Positions 31,832 to 39,103 of a stretch of DNA of 64,000 bases are shown piece by piece (within the stretch, counting starts at the first letter, position 1; the number at the start of each line of letters is the position of its first letter). The position numbers and the translations under genes are program-made. The notes under the pieces are model-generated. The model was not told the DNA's origin and did not search any database. It was given only the letters and a program-made list of their open reading frames with translations. The stretch comes from an uncultured Clostridia bacterium (lineage in GTDB: Bacteria > Bacillota > Clostridia > Christensenellales > Aristaeellaceae): positions 1 to 64,000 of the forward strand of contig CAMKJS010000002.1 in the NCBI GenBank assembly GCA_946413245.1, read 5' to 3'.

Positions 31832-33754
31832 TCAGTTCTTCATTGCCCGCATGGCGTTCAGCACCGCCAGCACGGTAACTCCCACGTCCGCGAATACCGC
31901 CAGGCCCATGCCGGCCAGGCCCATGCCGGCCAGTACCAGCGCCGCCAGCTTCACCGCGATGGCAAACACGGCGTTCTGCCGGGCAATGCCGATGGTACGC
32001 CGGGAAATCCGGATCGCGGCGGCAATCTTGGAGGGCTGATCGTCCATCAGCACCACGTCCGCCGCTTCGATGGCAGCGTCCGATCCCAGGGCGCCCATGG
32101 CGATCCCGACATCCGCCCGGGCCAGCACCGGCGCGTCGTTCATTCCGTCCCCCGCGAAGGCGAGGGCCTTTTTTGGTTCCTTTTTTTCCAGCAGTTCTTC
32201 CACGGCTGTCACCTTGTCCGCCGGCAGCAGACCCGCCCGGTACTCGTCCAGGCCCAGGGTCTCCGCCACATGCCGGCCGACCTCCTCACGGTCGCCGGTC
32301 AGCATCACGGTCCGGGATACGCCGCATGCACGGAGAGCACGAACCGCTTCGGCAGAATCCGCCTTGATCCGGTCCGATACCAGAATGTAGCCGGCATATT
32401 CTCCGTCGATCGCGATATGGAGAACCGTTCCGGCCTTTTCGCAGGCGCTCCGCCCCGCTCCGACTCCGTCCATCAGCTTCGTATTGCCGACCGCCACCCG
32501 GCGGCCGTTGATCCGCGCGATGATTCCCTGTCCGGATACCTCCTCGGTTTCCTCCACGGTGCAGTCGTCGTTTTCCTCCGGGTAAGCCGCTCGCAGCGAG
32601 GCAGCGATGGGGTGCGTGGAATACCGTTCCACATGGGCCGCCAGATGCAGCAGCTCGTGGGCGCTGATTTCCTCCGGATGAATGTCCGTCACCTCGAAGA
32701 CGCCTTCCGTCAGGGTTCCGGTCTTATCGAACACCACCGTCTCCGTCCGGGCCAGAGCATCCATGTAGTTGGCGCCTTTGATCAGAATGCCCTTCCGGGA
32801 AGCGCCTCCGATGCCGCAGAAGAAGGTCAGGGGCACAGAAATCACCAGGGCGCAGGGACAGGAAACCACCAGGAAGGTCAGCGCTCTCCCGAACCACAGG
32901 GGAAACGCGCTTCCGAAGTTTCCGGAGAACAGGGGCGGGAGCACCGCCAGCAGCAAGGCGGCGATGACCACCCCAGGCGTATAAACCCGGGCGAACTTCG
33001 TGATGAAGGTTTCGCTGCGGGATTTATTCTCCCCGGCGTTTTCCACGAGTTCCAGAATACGCGCAGCCGTGGATTCATCCGCCGCCTTCGCCGCGCGCAC
33101 CCGCAGCACACCGCTCAGATTCACACAGCCGGATACGATCTCGTCCCCTTCCTCCACGTCCCGGGGAACGCTTTCACCGGTCAGCGCCGCTGTATCCAGG
33201 CTGGATTTTCCCTCCAGCACGGTTCCGTCCATGGGTACCTTTTCCCCGGGGCGGATCACCACGATCTCGCCGACCTGAACTTCTTCCGGAGAAACAGTCA
33301 CCACCGCGCCGTCCCGCTCCACGTTGGCGCTGTCCGGCCGGATTTCCATCAGCTGAGAAATGGAGCGCCGGCTGCTGCCCTCGGCGATATCCTCAAAAGT
33401 CTCTCCCAGCTGGAAGAACAGCATCACGAACACCGCTTCGGCGAACTCCGGCTTCATGCCAGGCAGAAAACCGATGGCCAGCGCGCCGAGCGTAGCGATG
33501 CACATCAGCAGATCCTCGCTGAACACCTCGCCTTTCTTCATATCCTCGAAGGCTTCCGCGTACAGATCGTAGCTGATCAGCACATATGGCACCAGATAAA
33601 TCAGCAGCTGTGCCCACAGGGGCAGGGCCGTGCGGGCAGTAATGATCATCGCCGCCGCAAGCAGAACCGCTGCCGCCAGGATCCGCCCGATCTTTTCCCG
33701 GATTTCCGGCTCCAGGCCGGCCGCCTTCTCACAGATCTTCTTCCACATGTTCAA
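31832..33754 (-). CDS. Heavy-metal-translocating P1B-type ATPase
   Basis: A 640-residue metal pump with the CPC translocation motif (VVSCPCALVI), phosphorylation motif DKTGTLTEG, actuator motif LTGESVP, the HP pair in YSTHPIAASL, and GDGMNDAPVLARADVGIAMG. It lacks an N-terminal HMA (CXXC) metal-binding domain, which makes it shorter than the 700-residue CadA or ZntA. CPC with these flanks is typical of Zn/Cd/Pb pumps. The start is probably TTG 33754 with GGAGG six bases upstream; ATG 33748 is the alternative. It overlaps the end of the arsR gene by about 26 bases and is translated from the same transcript, so it is metal-inducible. Confidence 0.92.
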   Translation of the reverse strand: MNMWKKICEKAAGLEPEIREKIGRILAAAVLLAAAMIITARTALPLWAQLLIYLVPYVLISYDLYAEAFEDMKKGEVFSEDLLMCIATLGALAIGFLPGMKPEFAEAVFVMLFFQLGETFEDIAEGSSRRSISQLMEIRPDSANVERDGAVVTVSPEEVQVGEIVVIRPGEKVPMDGTVLEGKSSLDTAALTGESVPRDVEEGDEIVSGCVNLSGVLRVRAAKAADESTAARILELVENAGENKSRSETFITKFARVYTPGVVIAALLLAVLPPLFSGNFGSAFPLWFGRALTFLVVSCPCALVISVPLTFFCGIGGASRKGILIKGANYMDALARTETVVFDKTGTLTEGVFEVTDIHPEEISAHELLHLAAHVERYSTHPIAASLRAAYPEENDDCTVEETEEVSGQGIIARINGRRVAVGNTKLMDGVGAGRSACEKAGTVLHIAIDGEYAGYILVSDRIKADSAEAVRALRACGVSRTVMLTGDREEVGRHVAETLGLDEYRAGLLPADKVTAVEELLEKKEPKKALAFAGDGMNDAPVLARADVGIAMGALGSDAAIEAADVVLMDDQPSKIAAAIRISRRTIGIARQNAVFAIAVKLAALVLAGMGLAGMGLAVFADVGVTVLAVLNAMRAMKN

Positions 33755-34037
33755 ATATCGCCTCCACGACCATTCTGATATGCGCGTCCGCCAGTGCGTA
33801 GTACACGTCCTTGCCGTCCCGCCGGCCCCGAAGGATTCTGGCGCTCTTGAGCACCGCCAGCTGATGGGACACTGCGGAAGGGCTCATGCCGATCCGCTCG
33901 GCGATATCCAGGCCCCGGGCTTCCCGCTCCATCAGCACCGCCAGGATTTTCACCCGGGTCACATTCCCCAGCGCCTTGAACACGTCCGCCGTCTCCATCA
34001 GCGTGACCTCGTCCATAGCCTCGTACCGGTTCTCCAT
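33729..34037 (-). CDS. ArsR/SmtB-family metal-sensing repressor
   Basis: A 102-residue winged-helix repressor. The DNA-recognition helix MSPSAVSHQLAVLKSARIL and the wing RRDGKDVYYAL match the CzrA/SmtB/NmtR group. The C-terminal helix ADAHIRMVVEAIFEHVEEDL has the alpha-5 pattern D-x-H plus H-x-x-E of zinc/cobalt sensors, so zinc or a similar metal should release it from DNA. There is no alpha-3 CXC arsenic or cadmium site. ATG 34037 with GAGGAGGAAACAC upstream is chosen over the frame to 34094, which would cover the operator. It controls its own gene and the pump. Confidence 0.9.
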   Translation of the reverse strand: MENRYEAMDEVTLMETADVFKALGNVTRVKILAVLMEREARGLDIAERIGMSPSAVSHQLAVLKSARILRGRRDGKDVYYALADAHIRMVVEAIFEHVEEDL

Positions 34038-34086
34038 GTGTTTCCTCCTCCCCGAATCCGGGATGTTTAATACAAATCTTGAATGT

Positions 34087-34102
34087 TTGCTCAATTGAGC
34101 AA
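34087..34102. promoter_or_regulatory. ArsR/SmtB operator
   Basis: TTGCTCAATTGAGCAA is a perfect 16-base palindrome, with less perfect outer TTGAAC/ATTCAA-type arms. It lies about 17 bases downstream of the -10 box, over the start of the transcript, as expected for an SmtB-type repressor site. Confidence 0.8.
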
Positions 34103-34118
34103 TCGTTCAATCGTTAAG

Positions 34119-34147
34119 AGTATAATCTTGCTGTCCGCTCCTGTCAA
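34119..34147 (-). promoter_or_regulatory. Promoter of the arsR/P-type ATPase operon
   Basis: Minus strand TTGACA (34142-34147), 17-base spacer, TATACT (34119-34124): near-consensus. Transcription would start near 34112 and pass the operator palindrome at 34087-34102. Confidence 0.88.
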
Positions 34148-34177
34148 GAGCAAAAGAGAAAAAAGCGAAAAACAGAC

Positions 34178-34204
34178 AAAAAAAGCGGGGACCTCAATCC
34201 CCGC
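34178..34204 (-). terminator. Terminator of the secreted-protein gene
   Basis: On the minus strand GCGGGG pairs with CCCCGC (34204-34199 with 34190-34185) around an 8-base loop and is followed by TTTTTTT (34184-34178). It ends the transcript of the gene at 34275-35225 before the arsR promoter. Confidence 0.88.
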
Positions 34205-34274
34205 AGTTTCTCCGGCCGTTCAGACAGCCTGTGCTGAACAAGCTGTTCTGCTCCGCAGATTGCCGGAAAAGCGA

Positions 34275-35225
34275 TCATTCCGCCGGCAGTTCGTGATATT
34301 CACCGCTTGCCATCAGCGCCTGAATCAGGGCCGACGCGGTCTCGTAATTGGCGTCTGATTCGTCCGCGTTTTTATAGCTGCAGACATACTTAAACCCATA
34401 CTCTCCCATCCAGACCTGCGCATACAGAGTTCCGTAGCTCCTCTTTTCCCCGGCCAGGTATGTGCCGTAAGCTTTCTCCGTATAATCGCCTTTTTCAATA
34501 CCCCGCTCGACGGTTTTTTTGCTGACCGCGGATGTGGTATAGAAGGTAAACTGCGCGCCGTTTTCATCTTCGTACACGCCGCTTACATGCAGGCAGGAAT
34601 CGTTCATGATCGTGTGCGTCAGCGGAATCTCTTTTCCGTTAAACGTAATCTGCATGGGATAAAACATCGTGCCCCCGTCGTCCACGAGTTTGTCCGCCGG
34701 AAAGCCCGTATCGAACGCGGTAGCAAACGGTCCGGCAAGAACCGCGTCCCGTATCTCGTTCAGGTATTCCTCCCCTTTTCCTTCATCCTCCGGATCAATC
34801 ACGGCACGGAGATAATACGTGTCGGGATCCAGCGGCAGATCACCCAGATGAATCACGATCTGTCCGTCCTCTGTGAGATAGGCGGGGCGGTCGCCGGCGG
34901 TCACCAGCGTGCACCCTTCATCCGCGACAGAAAACTTCTCCTCGTATAATCTGTCGCCCGGTTCTCTTTTATCTTTCGCCATCCCCAGCAGATAAACATG
35001 GATGCTTGCTCCGTCCGTGTTGAAATAACAGTTCGTGCACGCTGAAATGTTCAAATTGCTGATGCTCCACTCGCCTTCCGGCAGGTAGAACGAGAAATCT
35101 TCGCCGAGAATCCGGTTGCGGAGCGTGTACACCTGCCATGTATCCTTGACCTCGGCGGCTTCAGCGATTGCGAAAGAAAGCATGAGTACCAGCAGAACTG
35201 CAATAACCACAAGAATCTTTTTCAT
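34275..35225 (-). CDS. Secreted protein of unknown function
   Basis: A 316-residue exported protein with signal peptide MKKILVVIAVLLVLMLSFAI and a likely cleavage after AEA or EAA near residue 24. The mature part has no recognised catalytic motif; it contains ISACTNCYFNTD (a C-x-x-C pair), and alternating strand-like segments ending in SALIQALMASGEYHELPAE. GGAGGAGAACACTC precedes ATG 35225. It stands alone between its own promoter and terminator. I do not recognise the family. Confidence 0.7.
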   Translation of the reverse strand: MKKILVVIAVLLVLMLSFAIAEAAEVKDTWQVYTLRNRILGEDFSFYLPEGEWSISNLNISACTNCYFNTDGASIHVYLLGMAKDKREPGDRLYEEKFSVADEGCTLVTAGDRPAYLTEDGQIVIHLGDLPLDPDTYYLRAVIDPEDEGKGEEYLNEIRDAVLAGPFATAFDTGFPADKLVDDGGTMFYPMQITFNGKEIPLTHTIMNDSCLHVSGVYEDENGAQFTFYTTSAVSKKTVERGIEKGDYTEKAYGTYLAGEKRSYGTLYAQVWMGEYGFKYVCSYKNADESDANYETASALIQALMASGEYHELPAE

Positions 35226-35302
35226 GAGTGTTCTCCTCCCTGTGTTGTCTGAATCTGCCTGCAGTATCTTTCGGTTACACAAACGGTAACTTGTTTACAG
35301 AT

Positions 35303-35331
35303 ATTATATCACCAAATAATCCGGAATACAA
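35303..35331 (-). promoter_or_regulatory. Promoter of the secreted-protein gene with GTTAC/GTAAC dyads
   Basis: Minus strand TTGTAT (35326-35331), 17-base spacer, TATAAT (35303-35308). Just downstream, GTTAC (35274-35278) and GTAAC (35286-35290) form an inverted repeat, with a further GTTTAC at 35293-35298; they overlap the probable start point and could be operator half-sites. Confidence 0.65.
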
Positions 35332-35431
35332 ACCATAAATCCCACAATCAAAGCAGAGCAGTATCCAACAGTTTTCAGCTGTTCATTTTATAGCGCAGCG
35401 ACCGATCTGTGCGGCTGTTTTTTTTGCAAAA

Positions 35432-35457
35432 GAAACTTTTGGCAGGAATAAACCGTA
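35432..35457 (+). promoter_or_regulatory. ECF-type promoter before the sigma-factor gene
   Basis: GAAAC (35432-35436), a 17-base spacer and CGTA (35454-35457) match the SigW-type consensus (TGAAAC, 16-17 bases, CGTA). The start codon is 36 bases further on, consistent with a short 5' UTR. This suggests the sigma factor transcribes its own operon. Confidence 0.7.
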
Positions 35458-35493
35458 TATTATATGAAGATCTTCTTTCAGGAGGGCTCATTC

Positions 35494-35961
35494 ATGACCA
35501 GGGATGCCTTCGGGCAGTTGTATTTGCAATTGATTCCCGGATTGTACAGGCTGGCTCAAAGCATCCTGCATCATCGGGAAGACGCTATGGATGCGGTTCA
35601 GCAGGCAGTCGAGAAAGCCTGGAAAGCTTCTGACAAAATTCATTCCGGCGGGGAAAAGGCTTACATCACCAGAATTGTTATCAACGAGTGCAGAAATATA
35701 CAGCGGCACAGAATGCGCATTGTTCCCCGGCCCGATCTTCCCGGGAATAAGCCGGATGAATCCCACGTTGAATTGTTCGCTGCCATTTCCGCTCTTCCGG
35801 AAAAGTATCGTCTTCCGCTGTTGCTGCGCTATATGGAAGGATACAGTGAAAAAGAAACCGCCGAAACGCTGCATATATCTGTATCCGCTTTGAAATCGAG
35901 GCTTTTCAGGGCAAGAAACAGCCTGAAAGACATTATCATTGAGGAGAGTGAAAGTCAATGA
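35494..35961 (+). CDS. ECF-type RNA polymerase sigma factor
   Basis: A 155-residue two-domain sigma factor: region 2 (MDAVQQAVEKAWKASDKI) and region 4 (LPEKYRLPLLLRYMEGYSEK with the helix-turn-helix ETAETLHISVSALKSRLFRA). Region 3 is absent as in all ECF sigmas. ATG 35494 is chosen since GGAGGG lies seven bases upstream; the in-frame ATG at 35464 lies in front of this site. It overlaps the next gene (a single-pass membrane protein) by an ATGA, typical of a sigma/anti-sigma pair. Its own upstream region has an ECF-like promoter. G+C here is clearly lower than in flanking DNA. Confidence 0.9.
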   Translation: MTRDAFGQLYLQLIPGLYRLAQSILHHREDAMDAVQQAVEKAWKASDKIHSGGEKAYITRIVINECRNIQRHRMRIVPRPDLPGNKPDESHVELFAAISALPEKYRLPLLLRYMEGYSEKETAETLHISVSALKSRLFRARNSLKDIIIEESESQ

Positions 35962-36293
35962 AGCATATTACCGATAAAGATCTGCAGCAGTTATACGATG
36001 AAGCGCCACAAATTTTATATGACCATGTTCGTCAAAAGCTTTCTCTCCTTCAGGAGAAAAAGCAGGAAGCGGCTATCATAAAAAAGAGATACAGTGCCCG
36101 CCTGATTGCGGCAGCAATCGTTCTGATCGGGCTGATGACGATCGCACTGGCAACCGGCACTGTACAAAAGTGGTTATACGTCAACCGGGACAACACAGTC
36201 ATTGAAATACGCGAAGAAGCAACCGCCAATCCGTCTCTCCCTGATTCTGATTATGGTAAAAATCCGTATCGTCTCCCCGGAACGATCACATGA
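35958..36293 (+). CDS. Putative membrane anti-sigma factor
   Basis: A 111-residue protein: about 45 cytoplasmic residues with charged, probably helical sequence (KDLQQLYDEAPQILYDHVRQ), one membrane helix at about 47-66 (LIAAAIVLIGLMTIALATG), then a short 45-residue extracytoplasmic tail. There is no zinc-binding ZAS motif. Coupling by ATGA to the sigma-factor gene and the single-pass layout support an anti-sigma role; sequence similarity to known anti-sigmas is not evident by eye. It would hold the sigma factor at the membrane and release it upon an envelope signal. Confidence 0.7.
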   Translation: MKHITDKDLQQLYDEAPQILYDHVRQKLSLLQEKKQEAAIIKKRYSARLIAAAIVLIGLMTIALATGTVQKWLYVNRDNTVIEIREEATANPSLPDSDYGKNPYRLPGTIT

Positions 36294-36355
36294 TACAAAC
36301 CGGCCTGCTGATCTTTGGGAAATAAACGGATATGCCTGGGAAGGATCCGCTCTGA

Positions 36356-39082
36356 ATGTTGAAACAAATAAGTGTAATCCGGTTTGGATTGATTCTTTCA
36401 GTTTGTTTGCTCTTTGCTTTTTACTGCGTTTCCGCGGAAAACCTTCTGGAGAACGGGGATTTTCGGGAGCTTGATGAAGATGGCTTGCCTGTCGGCTGGT
36501 ATACAGACGCCTATATTCCTGATCCCGGCTACACTGAATTCACAACAGGAGAAGGGCATACCGAACTGTCAGTTTCAGTCGAAATCCGTAACTACGGTTA
36601 CAATGACGCCCGCTTTGCACAGGTTGTGGATGTAAACCCTGACAGTCTCTATTGCTTAAGCGGATACATCCGGGCTGATGATGTGGAAGGTGGCCACGGA
36701 GCCAACCTCAGCGTGGAAGGTGTATATGCCTTCAGCAAAAAAACCTATGACACAGATGGACAATGGCAGTTTATTGAATATTTCGGTAAAACAGGACCGG
36801 AGCAGAATGAAATCACTGTTTTTGCCAGGCTGGGCGGATATAGCGGAGAAAGCGCAGGAAAAGCTGCATTTTCCGATTTGAAACTGGTCCAGGCTGACAG
36901 GGTTCCGGAAGGCAGTGTTGCTGATTTATGGTACAGGGAATCGGATGATACGCATCATGACGAGGAATACCTCGACGATGATGTGACAGAAGTTCCCAGT
37001 AGTGTCTGGCCTTGGGTACTCGCCATCATTCTGGCCTGCCTGCTGTCTGCGTCGGCGACAATTTTCCTGATGAAGCATTGTCCGCATTCCTCAATCATTC
37101 ATTCTGTCCGCTGTGCAGAGAGCATCACATTGAACAATTGGCATCCGGATCGCAGTCTGCACTGGAAGCGAAAAGATACTTTGATTCTTTGCGCTGTGAC
37201 AACACTGATTTATTCCTTGCTCAGTCTGCTGACGCTTGGCAGCACCAAAGCGCCTCAGACTGACTGGACGTCCAGCGGAACAAACGAACAGATTGTTTTC
37301 GATCTTGGCAGTATCCAGGAGAATTTTGAAATCCTGTATTTTGCCGGAGTCAGTCATCATAACTTCTCAGTTTCTGTCAGCGATGACGGTGAAAACTGGG
37401 CAGAGGAAACATGGGCCCAGATGAATGAATGGCAATGCTGGAAATGGAAATACATAACCATTTCCTACGAATCCGAGCAAAGCGGGAGATCTTTTTCGAA
37501 TCCAAACCAGTCAAACATCGTCCGTTTCAGCGGGCGGTATGTCCGCCTGTCAAGCAGGCAGTATGCCCTCTCGCTGAAAGAGATTCTGTTCCGTCGCATG
37601 GACGGTTCAGCCATATCTCCCGCAGTTGTGTCACAGAACGGCGCAAATCCTGAAAGTATATATTATTCAGATCCCTCCGCTCTGATTGATGAACCTGAAA
37701 CGCTGGAGCAGCTTCCCGCTTTGTTTGCTGATGAAAAAGTACTCCCTCGGAAAGCGGAGCCGTCCTGGTGGAACAGTACTTATTTCGACGAAATATACCA
37801 TGCCCGAACCGCGTATGAGTTTCTTCAGGGTACCGTTCCCTATGAGACCAGCCATCCCCCGCTTGGCAAAGAACTGATGAGCATATGTATCGCTGTTTTC
37901 GGAATGACGCCTTTCGGCTGGCGTTTCGCCGGAGCAGTCGCGGGGATTCTGATGCTGCCCGGTATGTATCTGCTCGGGAAGCAATTGACAAAAAAGACAT
38001 GGATTGCCGCGCTGGCCTGTCTGCTGATGGCGCTGGATTGTATGCATCTGACACAGACGCAGATTGCCACAATAGACAGTTTCCCGGTTCTGTTTATCAT
38101 CTTTTCCTACTTTTTCATGCTGCGCTTCCTTCAGACAGATTACCTGCAGGAAAAGACTGCTGTCTCCTTGATTTCGCTCTGCTGCAGCGGTCTGTGCATG
38201 GGCCTTTCCGTTGCGAGCAAATGGATCGGCATATATGCCGGAGCGGGACTGGCTGTACTCTTTTTCCGGCATTGTCTCAGGATAATCCTGCTGGAGCAGA
38301 AGGCAGGCAAGACAAGCAGAAAAAAACGTTCATGTGCCGCCCCGCGCAAAACGCTGGCGCTTTGCCTTTGGTGTATAATATTCTTCGTTGTCATCCCGGT
38401 GACTGTGTATCTGCTAAGCTACATTCCATATTTCGTCTACAAAGCCCATCAGATTGATTCTTTTTCCGATTACATCGCAGAAGTATGGGATACCCAGATT
38501 CACATGTTCCGCTATCACAGCAGCCCCGGATTGGGAATGGATCACGATTTTTATTCTCCGTGGTGGGAATGGCCGCTTATCCTCAGACCGATGTATTATG
38601 CGTCCGAAGAATATGTCCCGTCGTCTTCCTCAGTTCATTACAGCATATTCTGTTTCGGGAATCCGGTAATCTGGTTTGGCGGTCTCGCGGCGCTTCTGTG
38701 CTGTCTTATCCGCTCTGCTGTATGCAGCAGATACGAATCAGCCGGTTCCGATCGGATCCGGCATCTGACATCAACTTCTTTAGACTCCCGATATGTATTC
38801 CTTTTCACGGGCCTGCTTGCGCAGTATCTTCCATGGGTATTGGTTCCGAGAGGCACCTATATCTATCATTACTTTGCCAGTCTGCCTTTTCTGATGATAG
38901 CCGTCTGCCTCTGCTTTGACGGGTATAAAGAAGACGCCTCAAAAATCCTGAAAAGCTGCTTCATCCTGCTGATTACAGCCGCCGCCGGCTTCTTTATTCT
39001 GCTTTTTCCATATGCCAGCGGGATAGCAGTCCCCTCTTTCTGGCTGGATCTTGGTCAGAAAATCCTGAATATATGGTATTAG
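36356..39082 (+). CDS. Protein O-mannosyltransferase-like (GT39/PMT) with extracytoplasmic sugar-binding-like domains
   Basis: A 908-residue membrane protein. Residues 1-26 are a signal-anchor; 27-185 form a CBM4/9-like beta-sandwich (AENLLENGDF start); a helix follows at about 215-238; another helix at about 274; residues 305-425 resemble an F5/8-type discoidin domain (VRLSSRQYALSLKEILFRR). From about 470 the GT39/PMT catalytic part begins with YFDEIYHARTAYEF (catalytic Asp-Glu loop) and SHPPLGKELM, followed by about ten membrane helices. PMT proteins transfer mannose or another hexose from polyprenyl phosphate onto proteins or glycans outside the membrane. It follows the sigma/anti-sigma pair by 62 bases, so it may be their target. 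The start ATG has AAGGAT nine bases upstream. Low G+C suggests recent acquisition. Confidence 0.85.
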   Translation: MLKQISVIRFGLILSVCLLFAFYCVSAENLLENGDFRELDEDGLPVGWYTDAYIPDPGYTEFTTGEGHTELSVSVEIRNYGYNDARFAQVVDVNPDSLYCLSGYIRADDVEGGHGANLSVEGVYAFSKKTYDTDGQWQFIEYFGKTGPEQNEITVFARLGGYSGESAGKAAFSDLKLVQADRVPEGSVADLWYRESDDTHHDEEYLDDDVTEVPSSVWPWVLAIILACLLSASATIFLMKHCPHSSIIHSVRCAESITLNNWHPDRSLHWKRKDTLILCAVTTLIYSLLSLLTLGSTKAPQTDWTSSGTNEQIVFDLGSIQENFEILYFAGVSHHNFSVSVSDDGENWAEETWAQMNEWQCWKWKYITISYESEQSGRSFSNPNQSNIVRFSGRYVRLSSRQYALSLKEILFRRMDGSAISPAVVSQNGANPESIYYSDPSALIDEPETLEQLPALFADEKVLPRKAEPSWWNSTYFDEIYHARTAYEFLQGTVPYETSHPPLGKELMSICIAVFGMTPFGWRFAGAVAGILMLPGMYLLGKQLTKKTWIAALACLLMALDCMHLTQTQIATIDSFPVLFIIFSYFFMLRFLQTDYLQEKTAVSLISLCCSGLCMGLSVASKWIGIYAGAGLAVLFFRHCLRIILLEQKAGKTSRKKRSCAAPRKTLALCLWCIIFFVVIPVTVYLLSYIPYFVYKAHQIDSFSDYIAEVWDTQIHMFRYHSSPGLGMDHDFYSPWWEWPLILRPMYYASEEYVPSSSSVHYSIFCFGNPVIWFGGLAALLCCLIRSAVCSRYESAGSDRIRHLTSTSLDSRYVFLFTGLLAQYLPWVLVPRGTYIYHYFASLPFLMIAVCLCFDGYKEDASKILKSCFILLITAAAGFFILLFPYASGIAVPSFWLDLGQKILNIWY

Positions 39083-39103
39083 AATTGTTACGTAAATTGG
39101 CAG

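Noticed and set aside
35464..35493. Earlier start for the sigma factor gene
   Set aside because: The ATG at 35464 has no ribosome site and is at the predicted transcription start; GGAGGG fits ATG 35494.
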